DNA from: Stenotrophomonas sp. ISL-67
GTDB lineage: Bacteria > Pseudomonadota > Gammaproteobacteria > Xanthomonadales > Xanthomonadaceae
NCBI RefSeq assembly: GCF_018612915.1
Contig: NZ_JAGGRL010000013.1
Span: forward strand, 1-37,141
DNA: 37,141 nt
Direction: 5' to 3'
The notes under the pieces were generated by a model that was not told the DNA's origin, did not search any database, and was given only the letters and a program-made list of their open reading frames with translations. Every line of letters starts with the position of its first letter. Position 1 is the stretch's first letter. Of this stretch, positions 1 through 8,961 are shown piece by piece. Made by a program: the position numbers and the translations under genes.

Positions 1-20
1 ACGGAACCCTGGGCGATTCA
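1..20 (-). repeat. IS3-type terminal inverted repeat at left window edge
   Basis: The reverse complement of these bases is tgaatcgcccagggttccgt, identical to the last 20 bases of the window. IS3-family ends usually begin TGA. The orientation puts the body of the IS to the left, outside the window, with its outer boundary at position 20. The next bases (gtg) do not match those beside the right copy (ccc), so no target duplication links the two ends. Confidence 0.7.
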
Positions 21-88
21 GTGTCGCCATTGAGAGCCGTTCATTCTGAATAGTCTGTACATGGGCTATTCGCCATAGTTGGTCCAAT

Positions 89-104
89 GGGCACGAACTT
101 TGCT
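89..104 (+). promoter_or_regulatory. Sigma-54 (RpoN) -24/-12 promoter upstream of ntrB
   Basis: GG at 90-91 and GC at 102-103 are separated by exactly 10 bases, in the context ggcacgaactttgct. This is one base off the TGGCACG-N4-TTGCT consensus. It would start a transcript near 115 and read into ntrB. A sigma-54 promoter suits a nitrogen-control operon, though it could also be the remains of a regulatory region that the IS at the left edge has cut. Confidence 0.6.
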
Positions 105-154
105 ATTCCGACCACGGGAAAGGTTCGCGGCTCGAGCCCAAACCGTCGCCTTTT

Positions 155-171
155 TGCACTACATTGGTGCA
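155..171 (+). promoter_or_regulatory. NtrC-type binding site touching the ntrB start
   Basis: The sequence tgcactacattggtgca is a near-perfect dyad with one mismatch to the TGCACC-N5-GGTGCA NtrC consensus. It ends one base before the ntrB ATG. A site there would let phosphorylated NtrC repress its own operon, as at enteric glnL. It also occupies the place where a Shine-Dalgarno sequence would normally be. Confidence 0.6.
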
Positions 172-1222
172 ATGACCCCCGCACCACCGTCTCCATCCCT
201 TGATGTCCTTGGCACACCGGTCGCCTGGGCCGATGCCGAAGGCCGGGTCGCCGGCTGCAACCCGGCCTTCGCGCGCTGGCTGGGGGTAAGCGTGCGGCGC
301 CTGCTGGGCCAGCCGCTGGCCTCGCTGGAAGTTCAAGGCGAAGCACTGGCCCACTTCCTGGCGCGCGGCGAACGCGACACCCTGCGCCTGCATCGGCTGG
401 CGCTGGCCTTGCCGGGCGAGGCTCCGCGCTTTGCCGAGGGCTGGTTGAGCCGGCATGAGGAAGACGGCTGGCTGCTGGAAGCGCACCCGGTGGACGAGTT
501 CCCCGGGCTGGACCCCACCCAGGCCCTGCCCAGCGCGTTGAGCGCGGCCCTGAAAGGTCTGGCCCATGAGCTGCGCAATCCGCTGGCCGGCCTGAAAGGC
601 GCGGCCCAGCTGCTGTCCCGGCGCAGCACCCAGCGCGACCCGGAAGAGCGCGAACTGATCGAGCTGATCGGCTCGGAGATCGAACGCCTGAATGGGCTGC
701 TGGAACAGCTGCTGTCCCCGGCGCCGGCCGCGCCGCATGCCCCGCTCAACATCCACGCCTCGCTGGAACGCGTGCTGCGCCTGGCCGAAAGCGAGGGCGG
801 CTGGGCGGTGCGGCTGCAGCGCGATTACGACCCCAGCATTCCCGAACTCGACGGCGACGCCGACCGCCTCACCCAGGCGGTGTGGAACCTGGTGCGCAAT
901 GCGATCCAGGCCGGTGCCGGTACCGTCACCCTGCGCACCCGGGTGGAACATGGCGTGCGCATTGGCGACCAGCTGCAGCCACTGGCGCTGCGCCTGGAAA
1001 TTGCCGACGACGGCCGCGGTGTCCCCGAAGCACTGGCCGAGCACCTGTTCCTGCCGCTGGTCAGTGGCCGCGCCGAAGGCACCGGGCTGGGCCTGGCGCT
1101 GGCCCAGCAGGTGGCGCGCGAACACCGGGGCACGCTCACCTACCGCTCGCGTCCGGGGCATACCGTATTCACCGTGCAGCTGCCGATCGGGCAGGGCACC
1201 CCCGCTGCCGAGGAGACCGCGC

Positions 1223-1233
<11 letters not shown>
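172..1233 (+). CDS. ntrB: Nitrogen regulation sensor histidine kinase NtrB
   Basis: This is a 353-residue cytoplasmic sensor kinase that phosphorylates or dephosphorylates NtrC in response to nitrogen status, normally through PII. A PAS-like region covers about residues 10-115. The H-box GLAHELRNPLAG has its phosphorylated histidine at 132. The N-box (VWNLVRNAIQ), the G1 box (ADDGRGVP) and the G2 box (GTGLGLALAQQV) follow, with no membrane segment. The ATG at 172 sits directly after an NtrC-type box and has no clear ribosome-binding site. The frame stays open upstream to a TTG at 79, but family length favours 172. It overlaps ntrC by 11 bases, so the pair is translated together. glnA, a common neighbour, may lie beyond the IS end at position 20. 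Confidence 0.92.
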
Positions 1234-2671
<1,438 letters not shown>

Positions 2672-2762
2672 ATCCCTGTTCATGGGCCGTGGGCACCGCG
2701 TGGTGGTGCCTTTCATGGTCCGTGGACGACCGTAACGTTAGTTTGCAGACAAGGAGTTTCCG

Positions 2763-3332
2763 ATGCGTCGTTCCCAACTCGCCCTGCTGATGCCGCCACT
2801 GCTGGTGCTGGCCGCCTGCGGCACCGCGCCCGAGCAGCGCACCGCACCGGTGCCTGCCGTGCCGGTGGTGAGCACCGCCAAACTGGCCGAAGCCAACCTG
2901 GCGCCGGCCTCGGCCAGCATCGTCAGCGGTCGCCTGGCACTGGTGCCCGATGCGCGTGGCGTGCACCTCACCGGCACCATTGGCGGCCTGCAGCCGCTGC
3001 AGACGGCCGCCTTCCACGTGCATGAGCGCGGCGACTGCAGTGCCGTTGACGCCAGCAGCGCGGGGCCGCATTTCAACCCGGGCAACCAGCCGCATGGCCG
3101 CAACAGCGCTGGGGCGCATCACGCTGGCGACATGGACAACCTGCGTGCCGATGCGCAGGGCCGGGTCAACGTCGATGTGCGCCTGCCAGCGGTTACGCTC
3201 GGCGGTGGCGCTGTTACCGATATCGCCGGCCGCGCGCTGGTGGTCCATGCCAACGCCGACGATTACCGCAGCCAGCCGGCAGGCAATGCCGGTGCCCGTA
3301 TTGCCTGCGGCGTCATCCGGGTCACGCGCTGA
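2763..3332 (+). CDS. sodC: Periplasmic Cu/Zn superoxide dismutase lipoprotein (copy 1)
   Basis: This 189-residue protein dismutates superoxide in the periplasm. A lipoprotein signal ends in the lipobox LAAC with the acylated Cys19. The metal ligands expected for the family are present: His85, His87, His103 and His162 for copper, and His103, His111, His120 and Asp123 for zinc. The disulfide pair is Cys92 and Cys182, and the active-site arginine is Arg179. AAGGAG lies seven bases before the ATG. A second sodC follows after 53 bases on the same strand, so the two are probably co-transcribed. Confidence 0.93.
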   Translation: MRRSQLALLMPPLLVLAACGTAPEQRTAPVPAVPVVSTAKLAEANLAPASASIVSGRLALVPDARGVHLTGTIGGLQPLQTAAFHVHERGDCSAVDASSAGPHFNPGNQPHGRNSAGAHHAGDMDNLRADAQGRVNVDVRLPAVTLGGGAVTDIAGRALVVHANADDYRSQPAGNAGARIACGVIRVTR

Positions 3333-3385
3333 ACGCGCTGCCCACCGACGTCGTTTTTTCCCTCGTTACCTGCAAGGAGATCCAC

Positions 3386-4012
3386 ATGCGTCTGATCCAT
3401 ACCTCGTTGTTCGCCGCCATCGCCGCCATCGGCCTGACCGCCTGCAACAAGCCGGCCGATGCGCCGGCCGATGCCGCCACCGCCACCCCGCCGATCGCCG
3501 AAACCGCGCGCACCACCGAAGCGCCGCCGGCGATGACCAGCGAAGCCCACGCCAACCACGGCGCCGTGGCCGATCTCGCGCCGACCCAGGGCAATGACGT
3601 CAAGGGCAACGTGACCTTCAGCGTCGTCGACGGCAAGGTCCACGTGAAAGGCCAGGTCAGCGGCCTGAAGCCGAACAGCGAACACGGCTTCCACATCCAT
3701 GAGAAGGGCGACTGCAGCGCGCCGAACGGCGACAGCGCCGGCGGCCACTTCAATCCGAGCAAGGAAGACCACGGCAACGTGGCCACCACCCCGCACCACG
3801 GTGGCGACATGCCCAACATCAAGGCCGATGCGCAGGGCAATGCGGTGGTGGATGGGGCGGTGTCGACCAACGTCAATATTGGCGAAGGCAACGATTCGGA
3901 CATCATCGGCCGTGGGTTGATCGTTCATGCCGATGCGGATGACTACAAGACCCAGCCGACCGGCAACGCCGGTGCACGTCTGGCCTGCGCCGTCATCAAA
4001 GCCGCACCCTGA
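3386..4012 (+). CDS. sodC: Periplasmic Cu/Zn superoxide dismutase lipoprotein (copy 2)
   Basis: This 208-residue paralogue of the preceding gene has a lipobox LTAC with Cys20 and then an Ala/Pro/Thr-rich linker to about residue 60. The copper ligands are His103, His105, His121 and His181. The zinc ligands are His121, His129, His138 and Asp141. The disulfide pair is Cys110 and Cys201, and the active-site arginine is Arg198. A strong AAGGAG precedes the ATG. The linker and the body differ clearly from copy 1, so this is an old duplication rather than a recent one. A GTAG hairpin and a perfect palindrome follow the stop codon. Confidence 0.93.
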   Translation: MRLIHTSLFAAIAAIGLTACNKPADAPADAATATPPIAETARTTEAPPAMTSEAHANHGAVADLAPTQGNDVKGNVTFSVVDGKVHVKGQVSGLKPNSEHGFHIHEKGDCSAPNGDSAGGHFNPSKEDHGNVATTPHHGGDMPNIKADAQGNAVVDGAVSTNVNIGEGNDSDIIGRGLIVHADADDYKTQPTGNAGARLACAVIKAAP

Positions 4013-4015
4013 TCG

Positions 4016-4039
4016 GTAGTGCCGGTCGTTGACCGGCAC
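4016..4039 (+). repeat. SMAG-type GTAG stem-loop
   Basis: GTAG is followed by a perfect 8-base stem (TGCCGGTC/GACCGGCA) with a GTT loop. This fits the GTAG-headed extragenic palindromes described in S. maltophilia. It lies 4 bases after the sodC copy 2 stop codon. Confidence 0.75.
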
Positions 4040-4050
4040 GCGCCCATCGC

Positions 4051-4076
4051 ACAACGCCGGCAATTGCCGGCGTTGT
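4051..4076. terminator. Perfect 26-base palindrome between convergent genes
   Basis: Two 13-base arms (acaacgccggcaa and its complement) form a perfect palindrome between convergent genes. It probably ends transcription from both sides. The flanking T tract is short. Confidence 0.6.
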
Positions 4077-4100
4077 CGTTCCAGCAGGCTGCAATCGCCG

Positions 4101-4571
4101 TTATCTGGCGGGGCTGCCGACAACGCGCTTCAGGTACGCATCCATCCGCGCACAGCCTTCGGCGGTGCTTTCGCACAGCGTGGCCCACGCCTGAAGGCGG
4201 CGGTGAAGCTCATGTTCGGGCACATAGGTACGCAGGCGTGCCACCGAGGGCGCCATCGGATGCGGCGCGGTGAAGATCAGCCAGGTCCTGGCGGAATACG
4301 CAGGATCCTCGGCCACCGCTGCCTTGGTGGACTGGTACGCCAGCATGCCGGGTTCGAGCGGCAGCCCACGCAGCACCTCCACATCCCTGCGCTTGGGCAG
4401 CTGCTCGACGAAGGCGGCAACCGTGGGGTATTCCAGGGCTTCGCTGTCGGCTACATTGCCGAGGATCCAGCTGTCGCCGGCCCACGCGCCTGCAGACAGC
4501 ACGAGGCCAACCATCAGCGCGGCCATTGGCCGCGTGGGCGCCAGGCGTATGTCGTATCGAGATGCATGCAT
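4101..4571 (-). CDS. Secreted protein of unknown function
   Basis: I do not recognise this 156-residue protein. Its N-terminus is basic and is followed by a hydrophobic run (MAALMVGLVLSAGAWA), so export is likely. An internal Met at residue 16 would give a more compact signal peptide. The mature part holds two cysteines in a short stretch (TLCESTAEGCARMDAYL) that could pair. The ATG lies 13 bases after the stop of the TonB-C-like gene on the same strand, which suggests one operon of two envelope proteins. Confidence 0.7.
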   Translation of the reverse strand: MHASRYDIRLAPTRPMAALMVGLVLSAGAWAGDSWILGNVADSEALEYPTVAAFVEQLPKRRDVEVLRGLPLEPGMLAYQSTKAAVAEDPAYSARTWLIFTAPHPMAPSVARLRTYVPEHELHRRLQAWATLCESTAEGCARMDAYLKRVVGSPAR

Positions 4572-4584
4572 TGGGATATCCCGC

Positions 4585-5193
4585 TCAGTTCAAGCTGAAG
4601 GTCAGCGGCACTTCCTGGCCGGGTTCCGACCCGTCCATCCCGGTACCGCAGTCGAAGGTCCAGCGCCTGGCGGCGGTCAGTGCCGCCTCATCCAGCAATG
4701 CCGATCCACTGCTCTGGGCAATGATCGCCTGCCGCGCCACTTGGCCATCACCCTGCGGGTACAACCCGACCAGCACCTCGCCTTGTATTCCGGCCCTGAA
4801 TGCCTGTGGTGGGTAGCGCGGTGGATTGAAGTTCTTGCTGGTCAGATTGAGCTCGCAGTGCTGCGTGGGCAGGTGAAGCACCCACTCGGCGACTCCCTCA
4901 ATGCCCTCGCAGCGGTAGCGCCAGCGCATGGCGCTACGCCCCGTCGCATCGGGGCTGGTCGCCCCGTCCACCGAAACGTCAATGGGGTTTCCCTGCGCAT
5001 CCACGCTGACCCGCAGGCTCACATCGTGTGCCTGCTGGCGCATGCGGGGGTAGCCCGCGGGCCGGGCCATCGGCGGTAGCGCCTGTTGGGATTGGGGATC
5101 TACCTGGCAGTCCGCCGCGGCCATCGCCGGCAGCGGCACCACACAGGCAATCAACAGCGCCACTGCGGGCGCTCGATGGAACAGTTGCATCAT
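4585..5193 (-). CDS. TonB-C-domain-like exported protein with two related domains
   Basis: This is a 202-residue protein with a signal peptide ending at PAMAAA. Its C-terminal half (from FNPPRYPPQAFRAGI) matches the TonB C-terminal fold pattern: an YPxxA motif, GxVxVGLYPQGDG and a late ALLDEAALTAARRW. The N-terminal half repeats the same plan (YPRMRQQAHDVSLRVSVDAQ, then ATGRSAMRWRY). It therefore looks like two tandem TonB-C-type domains. No transmembrane anchor remains after signal cleavage, so it is unlikely to be an energy-coupling TonB itself. The chosen ATG is one of two adjacent Mets that begin the signal peptide. The open frame continues upstream but without a signal-like start. Confidence 0.75.
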   Translation of the reverse strand: MMQLFHRAPAVALLIACVVPLPAMAAADCQVDPQSQQALPPMARPAGYPRMRQQAHDVSLRVSVDAQGNPIDVSVDGATSPDATGRSAMRWRYRCEGIEGVAEWVLHLPTQHCELNLTSKNFNPPRYPPQAFRAGIQGEVLVGLYPQGDGQVARQAIIAQSSGSALLDEAALTAARRWTFDCGTGMDGSEPGQEVPLTFSLN

Positions 5194-5234
5194 CTCGGCA
5201 TCCTTGTCGTTCAAACCGCATCCTGGACCCACAC

Positions 5235-6122
5235 TTACCGCGCCAACAACGCCCTCGGGTCCTGCCCGGCTTCGCAATGCACGAACAACACCGGCAGCCC
5301 ATGCGCTTCCAGCACGGCTGCCATCTGCCGCTGGCGCATCAGGTACTGCTCGTAGATGCCCTGCAGGCGGTCGCAGTTGCCGGTGTCGTGGTTGTAGAAA
5401 GCGCACCAGCCAGCCGGATCGAAAAGGGCCATACGTACTTCGCCGTCAGCGTATCGAAGCAGCGGCTCCGGCGCGGCGTCCAGCCACTGCCCGGACTGCG
5501 GCGCCATCAGCGCCGTTTCGATCAGCGGCCACAATGCGGCCAGGCCTTGGTTGTCGTACTGCATCGACATCATCGCGGCCAGGTCGTTCACCGTGAAGTA
5601 CCGGGCGTGCTCGATCTGTGCGCCGAACGCGTTCTGCGCCAGCAGGGCGGTATCGGCCTGGGCCATGCCCTGGGCCAGCAGAATCTCTTCCAGCGCTTCG
5701 GCCACGGTCGTGGCCTGGGCCACGTCGGTGCCGGTAAGCAGGAACGGCACCACGCGCAGGCCGCCGCCGGTGAGGCTGGCATCGGCCTGGAACGGCAGCG
5801 GTACTTCGCCGTCGGCCCCGGCGCCGAACGCCAGCAGGCGCGGGCCTTCGCTGCGGCCGGGCGCGCGCATCCGCAGTTCTTCCAGGCGGCGGTGGATCGG
5901 CCAGCCGGGGCGCAGGACCTCGGCCGGGTCGAAATGGGCGCCGGCGAACACGAAATCGAGTCCGCTCACGCCGGGGACCAGCTTGGCCAGGTCACGGCCG
6001 ACGCGGTCGGCCAGTTCGCCCGCCTGCGCCGATGTCAGGGCCGCGTGGCGGGGGGCGTCTCCTCCGGCCAGTTCCAATGCCAGTACGCCAAGGGCATTCA
6101 TGCCGGGGTCGGGTTTGCTCAT
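5235..6122 (-). CDS. Conserved cytoplasmic protein of unknown function
   Basis: This 295-residue protein has no signal peptide and no membrane segment. It contains a Gly-rich stretch (GAGADGEVPLPFQADASLTG) and a C-terminal region with three cysteines (GWCAFYNHDTGNCDRL, FVHCEAG). I cannot assign a family with confidence. It is the first gene of a leftward group, 41 bases ahead of the TonB-C-like gene. It is divergent from the thiolase gene across a region of about 107 bases. Confidence 0.75.
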   Translation of the reverse strand: MSKPDPGMNALGVLALELAGGDAPRHAALTSAQAGELADRVGRDLAKLVPGVSGLDFVFAGAHFDPAEVLRPGWPIHRRLEELRMRAPGRSEGPRLLAFGAGADGEVPLPFQADASLTGGGLRVVPFLLTGTDVAQATTVAEALEEILLAQGMAQADTALLAQNAFGAQIEHARYFTVNDLAAMMSMQYDNQGLAALWPLIETALMAPQSGQWLDAAPEPLLRYADGEVRMALFDPAGWCAFYNHDTGNCDRLQGIYEQYLMRQRQMAAVLEAHGLPVLFVHCEAGQDPRALLAR

Positions 6123-6229
6123 GGGTTCACAGTTGGCCCATCACAGGGCGGCAGCTACACTTGGCCCCATTATGCCTGCTCCTTCGTGCAGGCCATGTTG
6201 CAGACACCCCTCCCATGCCAGGTATCTCC

Positions 6230-7510
6230 ATGCCCAACGCTCGTCCCGTCGCCATTCTCGGTGGCGTCCGCATTCCGTTCTGCCGCCAGAACACCGCTTA
6301 TTCGGATGTTGGCAACCTTGGCATGTCGGTACGTACGCTGGGCGCGCTGGTGGAACGGTTCGGCCTGCACGGGCAGCAGCTGGGCGAAGTGGCGATGGGC
6401 GCGGTGATCAAGCATTCCAGTGACTGGAACCTGGGCCGCGAAGCCACGCTGTCGTCGGGCCTTTCCCCGCTCACGCCCGGCATCACCCTGCAGCGCGCCT
6501 GCGGCACCTCGCTGGACACCATCATCGCGGTGGCCAACAAGATCGCGCTGGGCCAGATCGAATCGGGCATCGGCGGCGGTTCGGATACCACCTCCGACGT
6601 GCCGATCGTGTATGGCAAGAAGCTGCGCGCGCGCCTGCTGGCGGCCAACCGGGCCAAGAGCACCGGCGACAAGATCAAGACGATCCTGCGCGGCTTCAAG
6701 CTGGCCGAACTCAAGCCGGAGTTCCCCGGCGTGGCCGAGCCGCGCACCGGCAAGAGCATGGGCGACCACTGCGAAGACATGGCCAAGGAGTGGAACATTT
6801 CGCGCGACTCGCAGGACGAGTGGGCGGTGTCCTCGCACAAGAAGCTGGCTGCGGCGTATGAACGCGGCTTCTTCAACGACCTGATCGCACCGTTCCGTGG
6901 CGTGGAGCGCGACAACATCCTGCGCGCCGATACCTCGCTGGAGAAGCTGGCCACGCTGAAGCCGGCCTTCGACAAGGTGTCCGGCCGCGGCACGCTGACC
7001 GCCGCCAATTCCACCCCGCTCACTGACGGTGCCTCGGCGGTGCTGCTGGCCAGCGAGGAATGGGCCCGCGCGCACGGCCACGAGCCGCTGGCCTACCTGC
7101 GCGACTCGCAGGTGGCCGCGGTTGATTTCGTGCATGGCGAAGGGCTGCTGATGGCGCCGACCATCGCCGTGCCGGAAATGCTCAAGCGCAATGGTTTGAC
7201 CCTGCAGGATTTCGACATCTACGAAATCCATGAAGCCTTTGCCGCGCAGGTGCTGTGCACGCTGCGCGCGTGGGAAAGCGAAGACTACTGCCGCAACCGC
7301 CTGGGCCTGGATGCGCCCCTGGGCCGGATCGACCCGGCCAGGATCAACCCGCTGGGGTCGTCGCTGGCCACCGGCCACCCGTTCGCCGCTACCGGCGCGC
7401 GCGTGATTGCCACGGCCGCCAAGCAGCTGGTCGAACGCGGCGGTGGCCGCGCGCTGGTGTCCATCTGCACGGCAGGTGGCATGGGTGTCGTGGCGATCGT
7501 GGAACGCTGA
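6230..7510 (+). CDS. Acetyl-CoA C-acyltransferase (thiolase, FadI-like)
   Basis: This 426-residue thiolase cleaves 3-ketoacyl-CoA, or condenses acetyl-CoA, in fatty-acid oxidation. The acyl-accepting cysteine is Cys91 (LQRACGTSLD). The family's histidine loop (IHEAFAAQV), His383 (ATGHPFAATGAR) and the second catalytic Cys413 (CTAGGMGV) are all present. The N-terminus (AILGGVRIPF) is typical. The ATG at 6230 has AGG eight bases upstream. An alternative ATG at 6215 adds five residues. No fadJ partner is adjacent. A GTAG hairpin and a strong terminator follow. Confidence 0.9.
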   Translation: MPNARPVAILGGVRIPFCRQNTAYSDVGNLGMSVRTLGALVERFGLHGQQLGEVAMGAVIKHSSDWNLGREATLSSGLSPLTPGITLQRACGTSLDTIIAVANKIALGQIESGIGGGSDTTSDVPIVYGKKLRARLLAANRAKSTGDKIKTILRGFKLAELKPEFPGVAEPRTGKSMGDHCEDMAKEWNISRDSQDEWAVSSHKKLAAAYERGFFNDLIAPFRGVERDNILRADTSLEKLATLKPAFDKVSGRGTLTAANSTPLTDGASAVLLASEEWARAHGHEPLAYLRDSQVAAVDFVHGEGLLMAPTIAVPEMLKRNGLTLQDFDIYEIHEAFAAQVLCTLRAWESEDYCRNRLGLDAPLGRIDPARINPLGSSLATGHPFAATGARVIATAAKQLVERGGGRALVSICTAGGMGVVAIVER

Positions 7511-7514
7511 AACC

Positions 7515-7537
7515 GTAGAGCGGGGCTCTGCCCCGCT
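7515..7537 (+). repeat. SMAG-type GTAG hairpin, first of an inverted pair
   Basis: GTAG is followed by AGCGGGGC, a short loop and GCCCCGCT. It starts 4 bases after the thiolase stop codon and mirrors the element at 7594-7615. The two differ at one loop base. Confidence 0.75.
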
Positions 7538-7546
7538 GCGAAAAAA

Positions 7547-7570
7547 AGGCCGCCCAAGCGAGGGCGGCCT
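7547..7570. terminator. Bidirectional intrinsic terminator
   Basis: A 9-base stem (AGGCCGCCC/GGGCGGCCT) has an A-rich run on its left and TTTATT on its right. It can end both thiolase (rightward) and hemY (leftward) transcripts. Confidence 0.85.
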
Positions 7571-7593
7571 TTATTGTGTGCGCCGGAACCGGC

Positions 7594-7615
7594 AGCGGGG
7601 CAGGGCCCCGCTCTA
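7594..7615 (-). repeat. SMAG-type GTAG hairpin, second of an inverted pair
   Basis: Read leftward this is GTAG plus the same AGCGGGGC/GCCCCGCT stem as 7515-7537. The pair brackets the terminator between the thiolase gene and hemY. Confidence 0.75.
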
Positions 7616-7620
7616 CGCGG

Positions 7621-8958
7621 TCAGGGTACCCGCGGGTTGCCGAATTCGTCGCGGTCGACCGGTTCAACGCGCGCGTCGCGCACCAGCACCGGGTCGGTCA
7701 TCAACGACTGCTCTTCCACCGTAGCGCGCTCCGGCACCACCGCATGTAGAGCGGGGCTCTGCCCCGCTGCTGCATCCCGCACCAGCCCCACGCTGCTTTC
7801 CCCACGCGACTGCCGCAACGCATTGCCATAGCACTGCGCGGCCAGCGCGGTTTCGCCGCGCGCGGTGAATACTTCGCCGAGGGTTTCCCAGGCGGCCGGG
7901 CCGGCGCCGGCGGCAATCGCACGGTGCAGGTAATCCTCGGCCTGCACGTGCTCGCCCTGGCGCGCGGCGATGCGGCCCAGCGCCAGCAGCAATGCCGGGC
8001 TGGACGGCTGCTGGCCCAGCCAGCGCTGCAGGTTGGCGTGGCGGGTAGCCAGCTTTTCAACCGGCATCTGCCCATACAGCGTGACCAGCGATTCATCCCA
8101 GCGCGTATCCAGCGCCTGCTCCAGGTTGAGCAGGGCCGGTTCATCCCAATCCAGCGCCACCGCGCGCAGCGCATAGGCCGACACCACATCGGGGTCGCTG
8201 CGCAGGGCCTTCGGGGTGGCTTCCCACTGGGCGGCCAGCGCATTCACATCGGCCGCTTCCAGCAGGGACTGCGCCGCCAGGCGCACTTCCAGTTCGGACA
8301 CGGCATCATCGGGCAGCACCTTCTGCTTGCGCAGCGCGCCCAGCTGGCCGTACGCCTCGTGCGCGCGGTCGGCGCGCGCCAGTGCCTCGGTACGCAGCCA
8401 CAGGCCACGCGGCGGCAGCGGCTGGATGCCCGGGGCATCGAGTGCGTTGATCGCATCCACCGGGCGCTCCTGCTGCAGCAGCCGTTCGGCCTGCAACAGC
8501 GCATAGGCGGTGGCATCGGCCGTGGACAGGCGCTGCAGGTACTGGTCCACCGCCGCCTCGTCGCCGCGCGCCTGCGCGCTGCGCACCGCGGTGACATAGG
8601 CCACCCCGCTCACTTCGTCATCGTCGGCCGCGGTGCCCAGCAGCTTTTCAGCGCGCTGCCAGTGGCCGTACTCATGCGCCTGCAGGCCTTCGATCAGGCG
8701 CGCGCGGCCCTGCTTGCGGCGGTAGCGGCCCCAGGCGCGGAACGGCGAGGCCGCCAGGCTCCACAGCAGCCACAGCACCAGCAGACCCACCAGCACCATC
8801 AGCGCCACCTGCGGCACGGTGGAGCGGTAATCGTTGCCGCCGGCGCGGTAGATCACTTCGCCGTACTGGCGCAGCGATTCGGTGCCCAGCCATTGCGCGG
8901 CCACCACGCCCAGCACCACCGCCAGCAGCAGCACCACCACGGATTGAATCGGCTTCAT
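7621..8958 (-). CDS. hemY: HemY, heme-biosynthesis inner-membrane protein
   Basis: This 445-residue protein has two N-terminal membrane helices (about residues 7-24 and 50-70) and a long tetratricopeptide-like helical region. That is the plan of gammaproteobacterial HemY, which is encoded after hemX and has no established enzymatic activity. It follows hemX with 3 bases between the genes. Residues near the C-terminus (RDAAAGQSPALHAVV) are encoded by a GTAG repeat at 7746-7768, so the repeat has been absorbed in frame into the coding sequence. The tail after it, about 45 residues, is low in recognisable structure. Confidence 0.88.
   Translation of the reverse strand: MKPIQSVVVLLLAVVLGVVAAQWLGTESLRQYGEVIYRAGGNDYRSTVPQVALMVLVGLLVLWLLWSLAASPFRAWGRYRRKQGRARLIEGLQAHEYGHWQRAEKLLGTAADDDEVSGVAYVTAVRSAQARGDEAAVDQYLQRLSTADATAYALLQAERLLQQERPVDAINALDAPGIQPLPPRGLWLRTEALARADRAHEAYGQLGALRKQKVLPDDAVSELEVRLAAQSLLEAADVNALAAQWEATPKALRSDPDVVSAYALRAVALDWDEPALLNLEQALDTRWDESLVTLYGQMPVEKLATRHANLQRWLGQQPSSPALLLALGRIAARQGEHVQAEDYLHRAIAAGAGPAAWETLGEVFTARGETALAAQCYGNALRQSRGESSVGLVRDAAAGQSPALHAVVPERATVEEQSLMTDPVLVRDARVEPVDRDEFGNPRVP
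7746..7768 (+). repeat. SMAG-type GTAG hairpin inside hemY
   Basis: These 23 bases are identical to the element at 7515-7537, but they lie within the hemY reading frame on the opposite strand. The frame remains open through them. Confidence 0.8.
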
Positions 8959-8961
8959 GTA

